Below, in pieces: positions 8,013 through 16,513 of a stretch of DNA of 64,000 nucleotides (within the stretch, counting starts at the first letter, position 1; each line of letters opens with the position of its first letter). The stretch is from the NCBI GenBank assembly GCA_004172935.1, contig SDZD01000027.1:1-64000 (forward strand). The letters are read 5' to 3'. Source of the DNA: a bacterium (GTDB lineage Bacteria; Armatimonadota; Abditibacteriia; Abditibacteriales; Abditibacteriaceae). Under the pieces are notes generated by a model. That model did no database searches, had not been told where the DNA came from, and was given only the letters and a program-made list of their open reading frames with translations. Made by a program: the position numbers and the translations under genes.

Positions 8013-9680
8013 ATGAATAAATCAGGCTCATCGAGCGATTTCATGCGGACACTACTACTGGGGGCGATCATGATTTTCGCCTTCCAGTTTTTCTTTAACC
8101 GCCCCAAATCGAACCAAACGCCACCGCGTACGGCTCCCGCTCTCGCTCAAGCGTTTGCGGGCATCGACCAGAGTGTCGCCCCCGGTACAACCGCGCTGAA
8201 CGCGACCACCGGAAACGCTGAAATCGTCAAATTACAGGCGCAAATCAAGACCAATGAGTCGGATGCTCTCGCTCAGTGGTCGCGCCTTCGCGTCGCTCTC
8301 ATCCAGCAGTACGTGCTCAATACGCTGCAAACCTCCACCAAGAAGAGCGGCTTTTTGGGCTTTGGCTCCGACATCACCTACTATCCAGCCTACGAAGACA
8401 TTGTTAAGGCTAATGTGGGCGATGCTGTCGAAGCGCAGGCCATCTACCAGGAGGGAGACTTGCTGTGGCGCACTTCACTGCAAAAGCCCGAACTGGCAAA
8501 CAGCGCTGTTACGACTCTCGAATCGCTCGTGCACAAAGGACGCGGCAACTCGGCTTTCCGCGACTTTCAAATCTACGTCCCTTCGATCAAAGACCCCGCC
8601 CAAGTACCGCTTGTGGGTGTGCCTCAGGGGGGCTTTACTGCTGTAAAGGTCGCCGACTTGCGTGGCACGTTGACCACTCCCAACCCTCAGGGCATCCTCG
8701 ACCGCGTCAACGCTTTCTATTCTGAGACGATTCTCTATAAATTGTTCGATGGTGTTGTGAAGGCTCTGGGCGCGCAGCCAACCTACTCCTACGGTATCGC
8801 GGTTCTGTTCTTCGCTGTCTTTACCCGTACTGCGTTGCAGCCCATCTATAAGAAGCAGTACGAGAGCATGAAGGGCATGGCTGCTATCGCTCCTGAAATG
8901 AAAAAGATTCAGGAGAAGTACAAGGGCAAGAGCGAGCAAACCGCTCAGATGCAGCAGATGAAGGAAATTCAGGAGTTGCAGCGACGCCACGGCGTGAACC
9001 CGATGTTGGGTTGCGGTCTGGCCTTGTTGCAGATGCCGGTCTTCTTCCTGTTCGTCTACCCGATGATTCAGCACTACGAGCCGAAAATGGAACTGGCTTT
9101 GGCCTCCTTCCTGTGGGTTCCGGCTCTAGCCCGCCCCGACATCGCCTTGCTTGTGCTGTACGGCGCTTCGATGTTCTTCTCGTTCCGCCTTAGCTCCACT
9201 CCACCCACCGATGACATGCAACGCCAACAGCAGATGCTGATGTCGTTCTTGTTCCCGGTTATGTTCCCGTTTTTCATCGCCACTTATCCAGCGGCGTTCA
9301 CCATGTACTGGATGACCTACAACGCTGTAGGTACGTTCTATCAGTGGCGCTTAATGAAATCGGCAGACCCGTCCAAGAACTTCTGGCTGACACTCAAAGG
9401 CGATGGCATCATTCCGCGTAATCCTAACGCCGATGCCGTTGCCGCCCGTCCCGCCGATGCTGTCAGCATCGCGAAAAACGGTACGAATGGCAGCGCTAAG
9501 GGCAAATCAGTCAAAATTCAAACTAAGACTCCTTCGCTCAACGGAACGATTGATGGAACTGCCAAAGCTGTGGAAAACGGAACCAACGGTTCAAATGGTA
9601 TTCATCACTCGGCCCCCGATGGCATTGTGTTGGAGCCTAGCGCTGACGAAGTCGAAAAGCGCAAAAAGAAAAAGAAATAA
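8013..9680 (+). CDS. yidC: Membrane protein insertase YidC
   Basis: A YidC/Oxa1-family insertase for Sec-dependent and Sec-independent inner-membrane proteins, 555 aa. It has an N-terminal membrane anchor (residues ~10-30), a small periplasmic region of ~200 aa (shorter than the E. coli P1 domain), then the conserved core. The core includes the hydrophilic-groove Arg in FFAVFTRTALQPIYKKQ, the cytoplasmic coiled-coil hairpin (MAAIAPEMKKIQEKYKGK to QELQRRHGVNPMLGC), and four further membrane segments. A Thr/Asn/Gly-rich linker ends in KRKKKKK, a basic tail of the kind that binds ribosomes in other YidC proteins. It follows the rnpA-yidD fusion and precedes jag. Confidence 0.95.
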   Translation: MNKSGSSSDFMRTLLLGAIMIFAFQFFFNRPKSNQTPPRTAPALAQAFAGIDQSVAPGTTALNATTGNAEIVKLQAQIKTNESDALAQWSRLRVALIQQYVLNTLQTSTKKSGFLGFGSDITYYPAYEDIVKANVGDAVEAQAIYQEGDLLWRTSLQKPELANSAVTTLESLVHKGRGNSAFRDFQIYVPSIKDPAQVPLVGVPQGGFTAVKVADLRGTLTTPNPQGILDRVNAFYSETILYKLFDGVVKALGAQPTYSYGIAVLFFAVFTRTALQPIYKKQYESMKGMAAIAPEMKKIQEKYKGKSEQTAQMQQMKEIQELQRRHGVNPMLGCGLALLQMPVFFLFVYPMIQHYEPKMELALASFLWVPALARPDIALLVLYGASMFFSFRLSSTPPTDDMQRQQQMLMSFLFPVMFPFFIATYPAAFTMYWMTYNAVGTFYQWRLMKSADPSKNFWLTLKGDGIIPRNPNADAVAARPADAVSIAKNGTNGSAKGKSVKIQTKTPSLNGTIDGTAKAVENGTNGSNGIHHSAPDGIVLEPSADEVEKRKKKKK

Positions 9681-9686
9681 TCGAGA

Positions 9687-9718
9687 CGGCGAGCGCATTT
9701 TCACCAATGCGTTCGCCG
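9687..9718 (+). terminator. hairpin after yidC, possible attenuator
   Basis: A 13-bp stem (9687-9699 with 9706-9718, one G-T pair) has only a short T run after it. It lies between yidC and jag, so it is more likely a partial terminator or an mRNA 3'-end stabiliser than a full stop. A TATATT (-10-like) element precedes jag. Confidence 0.5.
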
Positions 9719-9770
9719 CTTCGTTTACCGCGCGCCCTTTTATAGAGCGCGTTATATTCAGAGGCAATCT

Positions 9771-10853
9771 ATGGCCCAAACGAAAAAATTTAGCCCGATG
9801 CGCTACACGGCAGCGACTGAAGAGACCGCCGTTCAAGGCGCGCTCTTGCTCGTCGGCGCCACGCGCGAAGACATCGACTACGACGTTCTCGACCAAAACG
9901 AAAAGGGCGTCACCGTCCGTATTCGCCCACGCGAAGAGAGCAGCGCATCTGTCGCACCCACACCCACGCCCGCACCTGAGACGGCCCCCGTTGTAAGTGC
10001 CCCTGTCGTTACGGCACCACCCGTTGAAGAAGTTGCTGTCGCCGCCGTTCTGGAAGACGAAGCTGCTCCCGCCGATGCTGTGGCCGAAAGTGCTACCAGC
10101 GAAGAAGTTGCTTCGAGCGAACCTGTCGAAGTTGCGACTGCTGTCCCCGTCGCTGCTGCTACTGTCGCTGAGCCACGCCCTCGTAAATCCGACCGTAACG
10201 GCTACAACCGTCAACTGTCAGCCAAGGCTCGTGCCCAGGCGCAGGAATTCCTTAACCGCATGGGCCTCGAAGCCGAAGCGCGTTTTGGTCGCGGCTTCAA
10301 CGAGTCCACCATTCCCTTGTTCGTGGACGGCGCCGATGTCGGTATTCTTATCGGCAAGCATGGCGCGACCCTCCAATCGTTCCAATACCTTCTCAACCTG
10401 ACTGTCAACAACGTCGATCAGTTGGGCGGCGATCCTGAAGGCGGCGTTCGCATCACCGTCGATGCTGGCAAATATCGTCAGCGCCGCACCACCAGCCTCG
10501 AAGCTTCGGCTCGTCAGGCCGCGAACAAAGCGCGTCGCGAAGGTCGCCCCATTCGCCTCGAACCAATGCCCGCTCACGAGCGCCGCATCGTTCACCTTTA
10601 TCTTCAGACCATCGCCGAAATATCGAGCGCATCGGAAGGCAAAGACCCGGCTCGTCGCATTGTGATCACGCCCTCGAACACCACTCCCAACCCGAACTTC
10701 CGTCCCACGATGCCCGCCCGTCCCGGCGGCAGCGGTGGCGGCAACCGCAGCGGTGGCAGCGGCGGCGGAATGGGCGGTTTCAACCGCAATCGTCGCCCCG
10801 ATAACCGTGGTGGCTCCAGCGGCGGCGGTGGCGGCTATAGTCGCGGACGCTAA
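9771..10853 (+). CDS. jag: Jag/KhpB RNA-binding protein
   Basis: A 360-aa RNA-binding protein of the Jag (SpoIIIJ-associated, KhpB) family. The Jag N domain is at residues ~1-60, followed by a low-complexity Ala/Pro/Val/Glu linker (~62-140). The KH domain (~165-215) has the GxxG loop as IGKHGATLQSFQYLLNL. The R3H domain (~220-295) contains RREGRPIRLEPMPAHERRIVHLYL. A Gly/Ser/Arg/Asn-rich tail (~315-360) resembles RGG-type RNA-binding tails and is an unusual addition. It sits in the usual position after yidC. The start ATG has GAGG about 7 nt upstream. Confidence 0.93.
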   Translation: MAQTKKFSPMRYTAATEETAVQGALLLVGATREDIDYDVLDQNEKGVTVRIRPREESSASVAPTPTPAPETAPVVSAPVVTAPPVEEVAVAAVLEDEAAPADAVAESATSEEVASSEPVEVATAVPVAAATVAEPRPRKSDRNGYNRQLSAKARAQAQEFLNRMGLEAEARFGRGFNESTIPLFVDGADVGILIGKHGATLQSFQYLLNLTVNNVDQLGGDPEGGVRITVDAGKYRQRRTTSLEASARQAANKARREGRPIRLEPMPAHERRIVHLYLQTIAEISSASEGKDPARRIVITPSNTTPNPNFRPTMPARPGGSGGGNRSGGSGGGMGGFNRNRRPDNRGGSSGGGGGYSRGR

Positions 10854-10860
10854 TTAACGC

Positions 10861-10954
10861 GGAAATCGGAAGCCGGAACACGGAAAAGTTGAAGCAAGAG
10901 CGCGATTATCTCGCTCTGAATCTTCTATTTTTCGCGTCCTAGCTTCCGATTTCC
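10861..10954. repeat. nested inverted repeat after jag
   Basis: A perfect 13-bp inverted repeat (10861-10873 and 10942-10954) encloses 68 nt that itself contains a smaller hairpin (agagcg...cgctct). It fills the gap between jag and the PqqD-like gene. It may be a long terminator-like structure or a mobile palindromic element; there is no T tract beyond the outer arm. Confidence 0.55.
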
Positions 10955-10971
10955 TGTTTCTGACTTTCACC

Positions 10972-11403
10972 GTGTTCAATCCCTCGAAACGTACCCCTAA
11001 AGCTAAGCCCGACCGCGCCAGCGCGCGCCGCGAGTTCCTCGCGCTTCGCCCGCTACGTAACCCCGACATTAAAGAAGAAGACGCTGAGGGACGGGTGCTA
11101 CTCATCATCACACCACCCGAAACGCGCGCGTCGAAGGTGCTCAGTTTCTTCCTGCCGCTATCGCCCGAAGAGCGCAAGAAGCGCGTCGTTCTCGACCCCA
11201 TCGGCTCCCATGTGTGGCGCGAATGCGATGGGCGCAACACGATAGAACATATCTCCAAGTCGCTTCAGAAGACCTTCAAATTGGGCACTCTGGAAGCTGA
11301 ACACTCGCTGCGCCAATTTTTTCAGACCCTCGGCAAGCGCGGCTATATCGGCTTTGTTCAAGACAAAGCTCCCTCGGCCAACTCTAAAAATAAGAAGAAA
11401 TAG
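10972..11403 (+). CDS. PqqD-like (coenzyme PQQ synthesis D fold) protein
   Basis: A 143-aa protein with a GTG start. Residues ~60-130 carry the PqqD-like winged-helix pattern: VVLDPIGSHVWRECDGRNTIEHISKSLQ, then AEHSLRQFFQTLGKRGYIGF. PqqD-fold proteins act as peptide chaperones (RiPP recognition elements) in RiPP pathways, but many stand-alone copies occur in envelope or unknown contexts. The N part is basic and the tail is Lys-rich. There is no radical SAM partner nearby. A decayed second copy lies 0.7 kb downstream, and an ABC permease/ATPase pair follows, suggesting an ancestral PqqD-plus-ABC unit. Confidence 0.65.
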   Translation: MFNPSKRTPKAKPDRASARREFLALRPLRNPDIKEEDAEGRVLLIITPPETRASKVLSFFLPLSPEERKKRVVLDPIGSHVWRECDGRNTIEHISKSLQKTFKLGTLEAEHSLRQFFQTLGKRGYIGFVQDKAPSANSKNKKK

Positions 11404-11405
11404 GG

Positions 11406-11966
11406 ATGAAAACTCAGTACTATACCGCCGTCAGCCTGGACGGTTTTATTGCTGATTCGCACAACTCTCTGGATTGGCTATTCCAATTCGGCGAAGTCGA
11501 GGGCGATACCTACCCCGACTTTATCCGTGAAGTAGGCGCTCTCGCGATGGGTTCGACGACCTACGAATGGCTTCTCGATAACCTCATCAACGGAGGCGCT
11601 CAGCAGCCGCAAGGATGGCCCTACACACAACCGACGTGGGTATTCACCACGCGGACATTGCCTCTCATCGAAGGCGCCAACATCAAGTTTGTACAGGGCG
11701 ATGTTCGTCCGGTTCACCAACTTATGATCGAGGCCGCTGGCGATAAAAATATCTGGATTGTTGGTGGCGGCGAACTGGTTGGACAGTTCTACGATCACGG
11801 TTTGTTGGACGAGATTATCGCTACCATTGCCTCGGTCACTCTGGGCAGCGGGGCGCCTTTGCTGCCTCGTTCAATCATCACTCCACCCCTCGAACTTTTG
11901 TCGGTGAAGGCACAGGGAAAAGCCTTCGCTCAGCTTCACTACAAAGTCACTCGGCCCCTTGATTGA
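11406..11966 (+). CDS. Dihydrofolate reductase family / RibD C-terminal domain protein
   Basis: A 186-aa single-domain protein of the RibD-C/DHFR-like fold (YyaP/YwjB type). The N terminus TAVSLDGFIADSHNSLDWLF, MGSTTYEWLL and the nucleotide-loop motif IWIVGGGELVGQFYDHGLLDEI are characteristic. A pyridine-nucleotide-dependent reductase activity is expected; the substrate is unknown. It starts 2 bp after the PqqD-like stop, so the two are co-transcribed. Confidence 0.85.
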   Translation: MKTQYYTAVSLDGFIADSHNSLDWLFQFGEVEGDTYPDFIREVGALAMGSTTYEWLLDNLINGGAQQPQGWPYTQPTWVFTTRTLPLIEGANIKFVQGDVRPVHQLMIEAAGDKNIWIVGGGELVGQFYDHGLLDEIIATIASVTLGSGAPLLPRSIITPPLELLSVKAQGKAFAQLHYKVTRPLD

Positions 11967-11984
11967 AGCGCTTCTTTTCTAACT

Positions 11985-12130
11985 CATGTGTGGCTAATAG
12001 GGGGCTGCATAATTCCGGCATCGAATCGCTTCAGAAAACCTTAAACTGGGGGCGCTGGAAGCCACACATTCGTTGCGTCAATTTTTTCAAACAGTGGAAA
12101 ACGCGGCTGCATTGGCTTTGTCCAACAAAC
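11985..12130 (+). pseudogene. Decayed remnant of a second PqqD-like gene
   Basis: The DNA here matches the 3' half of the intact PqqD-like gene (about 11209-11360). catgtgtggc is shared near 11985, then from 12026 the blocks tcgcttcagaa, ctggaagc and gcgtcaattttttca recur with scattered changes. A single-base deletion relative to 11274-11280 breaks the frame, so no complete protein can be read. It lies in the 242-bp gap between the reductase and the permease and is best explained as a duplicated gene that lost function. Confidence 0.7.
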
Positions 12131-12208
12131 AGCGTCAGTCAACGATTGGCATCCAACAAGACATAATTTCCGGCCTGTAGCCTTTGGCTCTGGGTCTTTC
12201 AAGCAAAA

Positions 12209-12808
12209 ATGGCCACCATGTCCCCGACGCGCGTCGAGCGTCAAATCTCGCTGCCCTTTAATCAGGCGTTCAAAATTGCCCTTCGCAACATCACGATTCG
12301 TCTGGGCCGAGCAATGATTACCGGTGCGGGCACCATGCTTGGTATCGCGTTCTTAATGAGCGTGTTCGCCTCGAAACTGGTGCTGCAAGCCAAAGGCATC
12401 GAGCTTGAACCCGCTCAGGTTCAGAAATCGAACTGGCTGGTCGCCATGTCACTCCTCGTTTGCTTTGTGGGAATCACCAACTCGATGCTGATGAGCGTCA
12501 CCGAGCGCTACAAAGAAATCGGTACTTTCAAGTGCCTGGGCGCCCTCGATAAGTTCATCATCAACCTGTTCCTTATCGAATCGGCATTGCTTGGTTTCTT
12601 TGGCTCGCTGGTTGGTGCCATCGTTGGCCTTTTGTTCGTGTTGCTCACTAACCTCAGCGTATTGAGCACTTTGAATTGGGGGGCGGCAATTATCAATCTG
12701 TTCGCTTGTGTGGGAATCGGCACCTTTTTGAGCGTTGCTGCGGCGATTCCGCCCGCTATGCGTGCCGCCAAGATGCAAGCCGTTGACGCTATGCGTACCG
12801 AGGTTTAG
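12209..12808 (+). CDS. Compact FtsX/MacB-type ABC permease lacking the periplasmic domain
   Basis: A 199-aa protein with the four-helix FtsX-like permease core. TM1 is at ~35-58, then only ~18 residues where MacB/LolC proteins carry a ~200-aa periplasmic domain. TM2 (~75-96) is followed by the cytoplasmic coupling motif SVTERYKEIGTFKCLGA, then TM3 (~112-140) and TM4 (~150-178), ending PAMRAAKMQAVDAMRTEV as in MacB. It pairs with the ATPase gene 97 bp downstream. The lack of the extracytoplasmic domain is clean, with no frameshift, so this is a genuine short form or an old in-frame deletion. Function is unknown. Confidence 0.8.
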   Translation: MATMSPTRVERQISLPFNQAFKIALRNITIRLGRAMITGAGTMLGIAFLMSVFASKLVLQAKGIELEPAQVQKSNWLVAMSLLVCFVGITNSMLMSVTERYKEIGTFKCLGALDKFIINLFLIESALLGFFGSLVGAIVGLLFVLLTNLSVLSTLNWGAAIINLFACVGIGTFLSVAAAIPPAMRAAKMQAVDAMRTEV

Positions 12809-12905
12809 TTCCCCTCTTTTGTTTTGTCGAGTTCTTGGCCCTTGAAGCCGGAACTTGTTTTAATCGCCCGTTAAACTCGCTTTTGCTTTCCAGGATTTTT
12901 TTGTA

Positions 12906-13745
12906 ATGACTGCGGCTACTTCCACCGATTCCACTCTGTCCTCGTCCGCTGCCGACGAAGCCTACAATGCCAGTGAAAACATCGTGCGCGTGCGCGGTGT
13001 CAAGCGTACCTACTACATCGGTGAAAACCCGGTTCATGCGCTTCGTGGTATCGACCTCGACATCAAACGCGGCGAATTCATGGCTATCATGGGACCATCG
13101 GGTTCGGGTAAATCGACCCTGTTCAACATGGTTGGTGGCCTCGATAAACCGACATCGGGCACCGTGTTCATCGACGAAGTAGACATCGCTCAGCTCGATC
13201 CGGGCGAATTGGCCTGGTTGCGTTGCCGCAAAATTGGTTACATCTTCCAGACATTCAACCTCATCCCGGTTATGACGGCTCTGGAAAACGTCACCTTGCC
13301 AATGATCTTCGCGGGCGCTTCCCTCGAAGAGCAGATGGAGAAAGGACGCCGTTTGCTGGAACTGGTGGGCCTCGGACACCGCTTGCACAACAAACCCGGT
13401 CAGCTTTCGGGCGGTCAGCAGCAGCGTGTAGCTATCGCCCGCGCTTTGGCTAACGACCCCGCCATCATCCTCGCCGACGAGCCGACTGGAAACCTCGACC
13501 AGAAAGTGGGCGAAGAAATCATCCAGATGCTGAAGCGTCTCAACAAAGAGTCGGGCGTGACGGTTATTACCGCTACCCACGACGACAAGATGTACAAGCG
13601 CTCCGACCGTGTGGCTATCGTTATCGACGGCGAAATTCAGGCGGTTATCCCGCCCGATATGCTCGGCGACAACACGGTTGACGGCTTCTTGCAGCAGATG
13701 AAAGACGACAAAGAGGCCGCCGAAGCCGCCGCTGCGACCAGCTGA
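12906..13745 (+). CDS. ABC transporter ATPase, LolD/MacB family
   Basis: A 279-aa ATPase. Walker A GPSGSGKST, Q-loop FQTFNLIPVMTALENV, signature LSGGQQQR, Walker B IILADEPTGNLD and H-loop THD are intact and typical of the LolD/MacB/FtsE group that drives type VII mechanotransmission exporters. There is an extra ~28-residue Ser/Thr/Ala N-terminal extension and an Ala/Glu-rich C-terminal tail of ~30 residues. It is encoded after its presumed permease and followed by a strong terminator. Confidence 0.92.
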   Translation: MTAATSTDSTLSSSAADEAYNASENIVRVRGVKRTYYIGENPVHALRGIDLDIKRGEFMAIMGPSGSGKSTLFNMVGGLDKPTSGTVFIDEVDIAQLDPGELAWLRCRKIGYIFQTFNLIPVMTALENVTLPMIFAGASLEEQMEKGRRLLELVGLGHRLHNKPGQLSGGQQQRVAIARALANDPAIILADEPTGNLDQKVGEEIIQMLKRLNKESGVTVITATHDDKMYKRSDRVAIVIDGEIQAVIPPDMLGDNTVDGFLQQMKDDKEAAEAAAATS

Positions 13746-13766
13746 GTCTTCATTTCGACTAATTGT

Positions 13767-13798
13767 AAAGGGCGAACCAACTGGTTCGCCCTTTTGTT
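13767..13798 (+). terminator. rho-independent terminator
   Basis: A 12-bp stem (13767-13778 with 13783-13794) is followed by tgttttt. It ends the PqqD-permease-ATPase unit and also faces the convergent flavin oxidoreductase. Confidence 0.88.
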
Positions 13799-13830
13799 TT
13801 TATGTCCTCCCTCAAAGTCCGATTGGAGAA

Positions 13831-14874
13831 TTACTGTTGCCGTAACAATGGCGCGACATGAGTACCGAGCAATTCGGTGGCTTGTATGAGTTGTTCGTGC
13901 GACAAATCGGCGTTGTCCATTTGGAAGGTTACGCGCGATATGCCGCCCAATGCCTCGCTGTGGCGAGCGATTTTCTCGGCCACTTCTTCGGGGCTTCCGA
14001 TGAGCAGGGCGCCTTTGTTTCCTCTCTGGGCGTCGAAGGCGGCGCGCGTTACTGGAGGCCAGCCGCGCTCTTTACCAATGCGGGTAAAGATACGGGCATA
14101 GCCGGGAAAGAAGGTATCTGCAGCCTCTTTCGTGGTTGGTGCCACATAGCCCAGAGAATGCAAGCCGACTTGCAGCTTTTCGGGAGAGTGGCCCGCGCGC
14201 TTGCCAGCCTCGCGGTAGAGGTTGACCAGTGGAGCGAAGCGGTGGGTTTCGCCGCCGATGATGGCGACCATCAGAGGTAGGCCCAAAGTGCCTGCCCGCG
14301 CAAATGAAGCGGGAGTGCCGCCCACGCCGAGCCAGACTGGCAGCTGTTGTTGCAGTGGTCGGGGGTAAACGCCCTGTCCGGTGAGGGCTGGGCGGTGTTT
14401 GCCCGACCAATTAATTTTTTCGTTGTCGCGCAGTTGTAGGAGCAAGTCCAGCTTTTCGATAAAGAGCGAATCGTAGTCGTCGAAATCGAAGCCAAAGAGC
14501 GGGAAGGCCTCCGAAAAAGAACCTCGCCCCACGACGACTTCGGCCCTGCCCTGAGAAATTAAATCGAGCGTCGCGAATTGTTGGAATACACGCACCGGAT
14601 CGGCGGCGCTTAGCACCGTCACGGCGCTTGTCAGGCGAATATTTTTTGTCCGTGCCGCTGCTGCCGCCAGAATAACGGCGGGCGCGGAGTCGAGAAATTC
14701 GCGGCGATGGTGTTCGCCGATTCCAAATACATCCAAGCCGACTTGATCGGCGCGTTCGATGCGCTCAAGCAACTGGCTCATCGCTTCTGAGGCGCTGACG
14801 GATGGGGTGCCACCGGGAAGTGAGGTGGTGTCCTCCAACTTTACTGCTGCGAAGCTATCAATACCGATTTGCAT
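13831..14874 (-). CDS. LLM-class flavin-dependent oxidoreductase
   Basis: A 347-aa bacterial-luciferase-like monooxygenase (TIM barrel, FMN- or F420-dependent). Recognisable segments are GLDVFGIGEHHRREFLDSAPAVILAAAAARTKNIRL, ADPVRVFQQFATLDLIS, GRAEVVVGRGSF, and GSPEEVAEKIARHSEALGG. The EHH motif and the absence of an extra domain place it with Atu2307/SP_0267-like members annotated as putative oxidoreductases. A near-perfect palindrome 80 bp upstream may be its operator. Confidence 0.88.
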   Translation of the reverse strand: MQIGIDSFAAVKLEDTTSLPGGTPSVSASEAMSQLLERIERADQVGLDVFGIGEHHRREFLDSAPAVILAAAAARTKNIRLTSAVTVLSAADPVRVFQQFATLDLISQGRAEVVVGRGSFSEAFPLFGFDFDDYDSLFIEKLDLLLQLRDNEKINWSGKHRPALTGQGVYPRPLQQQLPVWLGVGGTPASFARAGTLGLPLMVAIIGGETHRFAPLVNLYREAGKRAGHSPEKLQVGLHSLGYVAPTTKEAADTFFPGYARIFTRIGKERGWPPVTRAAFDAQRGNKGALLIGSPEEVAEKIARHSEALGGISRVTFQMDNADLSHEQLIQATELLGTHVAPLLRQQ

Positions 14875-14954
14875 AGTGACTCCTCTAAAAATGAGGCTTT
14901 TGTTTTTGTTGTGGCCCTGCTTTTGAAGGCGGGCGCATCATCTGTTACTTGCAT

Positions 14955-14976
14955 CATACGATAATATTACCGTATG
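14955..14976. promoter_or_regulatory. 22-bp imperfect palindrome, candidate operator
   Basis: CATACG at 14955 and CGTATG at 14971 flank an AT-rich centre; the dyad has one mismatched pair across 22 bp. It lies 80 bp upstream of the flavin oxidoreductase start, a position and size typical of a dimeric repressor site (MarR, HxlR or TetR type). No regulator gene is adjacent. Confidence 0.5.
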
Positions 14977-15175
14977 CAAATATTGAACGTGCAAATAAAA
15001 GAGGGGTTCCGTCCGTGTTCATATGGCGATATGAAATCGCCGACAAATAGGGGTAGTAGGTGCTGCACTTTGGGCGTGAATTGATTCGGCATTCTTAGTT
15101 CGAAGACGCGCCGAGGCACGTTTTTACTGGGTTCGGGCAGTGGTTTTGCTTAATTTTCTCTAAATAACAGCTCGG

Positions 15176-15187
15176 TTAACTTCCATT
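15176..15187 (+). promoter_or_regulatory. TTAACT -10-like element directly before start codon
   Basis: TTAACT is followed by 6 nt and then the ATG at 15188. No Shine-Dalgarno is present, so a leaderless transcript is plausible. Confidence 0.4.
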
Positions 15188-15862
15188 ATGTCACCTGAAT
15201 TTGAGTCGTCTTTTTTGTACTATGCGGCCCTATCTTTCGATAAGCAGCTCAACATGGCTAACGTTATCGGAGAGCGAGGGTGGAGCGCTGATCTGGATGC
15301 CGGGACGCTTGCTTTTGGCGAACAAGGTTCGCCGGATAGCGTTTTAGAGTTCGATATTCAGGTTCTAGGTTCGGCAGCCGAGGGGAGCGCGACATGGATG
15401 TGGGCGTGGGCTAACCCCAGCATTCCCGATAATTTGTCACTGGCTTCGACTCTGCTTCGCGATAAGGTCGCTATCCCCGAATTTGCCACGCAAGAGTTCC
15501 CTATCAACTTCGATAGTGCCGATGAGCATCGCATCGCGATGACATGCGGTGGGTATTTGAATGCAGATGCTTATTATCGGGGGCCTTTTCCCGGCGGGGC
15601 GGCGTTTTTCTTGATTCGCGACCCGCGTTTGCAGCTTGCGGCGCCCGATATAATCCACATCTCGACGCTGTTTCCTCAGTTGATTTCGGCCTTGTCGGTT
15701 TCCGACCACCGGGCGGCTTTCATGAACTACCTCGAACGCTGGCAAATTCAGGCGCAAGTTGAGGGAGACGAAGTGCGGGTAGCTATCGCTAATTCTTCGT
15801 TGACGGCTCACTTCGACGGACAGAATCGTTTAAGCAACATGGAAGTAAATGCTCGTCCTTGA
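15188..15862 (+). CDS. Uncharacterised protein, DUF6882-like
   Basis: A 224-aa soluble protein, no signal peptide. The WMWAWANPSIPD segment (about residues 73-84), the repeated short beta strands and the C-terminal half with FPQLISALSVSDHRAAFMNYLER resemble the DUF6882 family of uncharacterised proteins; I recognise this only loosely. The start ATG has no ribosome-binding site but a -10-like TTAACT immediately upstream. It is 36 bp before gmk in the same direction. Confidence 0.6.
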   Translation: MSPEFESSFLYYAALSFDKQLNMANVIGERGWSADLDAGTLAFGEQGSPDSVLEFDIQVLGSAAEGSATWMWAWANPSIPDNLSLASTLLRDKVAIPEFATQEFPINFDSADEHRIAMTCGGYLNADAYYRGPFPGGAAFFLIRDPRLQLAAPDIIHISTLFPQLISALSVSDHRAAFMNYLERWQIQAQVEGDEVRVAIANSSLTAHFDGQNRLSNMEVNARP

Positions 15863-15898
15863 GTGTTAATTGGGGCGCCGCTTTTGTAACCTCAACTC

Positions 15899-16513
15899 AT
15901 GCAAAGCGCGGATACATTGGGTATGGTGTTGGTCATTTCCGGGCCATCGGGAGTCGGGAAAGATACGGTGTGGAAAGCTGCGCAGCCGTGTTTAACCACA
16001 TTTAGTCGCGCCATTACCTGCACCACGAGAGAGCGGCGTCAGCATGAAGTTGAAGGCCGCGACTATTATTTCGTACCGCAGGAAGAGTTCACGCGCATGA
16101 TCGGAGCCGACGAACTGGTCGAACATGCCGAGGTTCACGGAAATTATTATGGTGTGCCTAACCGCTCCATCTTCGAACGAATCAACAATGGCCTCGACGT
16201 TGTATGCGTTATCGATGTGCAGGGCGCGATGAAAATTCGCAATTTATTTCCAACTGCGGTTCTGGTCTTCATCATGCCACCGAAAGGGCACGAAAGCGAA
16301 GTGCTGGCTCAGCGCATTCTAGGCCGCCAATTGATCGAACAGTCCGAACTGGAAACTCGCCTTGAAACAGCCAACTGGGAACTGACGCAGGTTCATCTAT
16401 ACGATTTCCTTGTCGTCAACGACGATGTTGAGCGGGCCTCTGATGAACTCTGCCACCTCGTTAATGAGGAAAAGGCCCGCCGCGCTGAAAAAAAAATAAT
16501 AGTTGAGGTCTGA
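15899..16513 (+). CDS. gmk: Guanylate kinase
   Basis: Phosphorylates GMP to GDP in nucleotide synthesis; 204 aa, full length. P-loop GPSGVGKDT (Asp where most have Ser/Thr; the following Thr is kept), GMP-binding TTRERRQHEVEGRDYYFV, EHAEVHGNYYGVP, and DVQGAMKIR are all typical. It overlaps the next gene (TGATG). TAACCT 6 nt before the ATG suggests the same start arrangement as other genes here. gmk near coaBC is a common bacterial neighbourhood. Confidence 0.95.
   Translation: MQSADTLGMVLVISGPSGVGKDTVWKAAQPCLTTFSRAITCTTRERRQHEVEGRDYYFVPQEEFTRMIGADELVEHAEVHGNYYGVPNRSIFERINNGLDVVCVIDVQGAMKIRNLFPTAVLVFIMPPKGHESEVLAQRILGRQLIEQSELETRLETANWELTQVHLYDFLVVNDDVERASDELCHLVNEEKARRAEKKIIVEV

Larger units (their letters stand above)
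14875..15187. other. intergenic region between divergent genes
   Basis: 313 bp with no gene. It holds the palindrome at 14955-14976 and, on the plus side, a TTAACT element 6 nt before the next start codon. Nothing else was recognised. Confidence 0.6.

Noticed and set aside
10700..10850. Gly/Ser-rich repetitive DNA at the 3' end of jag as a repeat array
   Set aside because: It encodes an in-frame RGG-like tail and has no regular repeat and spacer structure.
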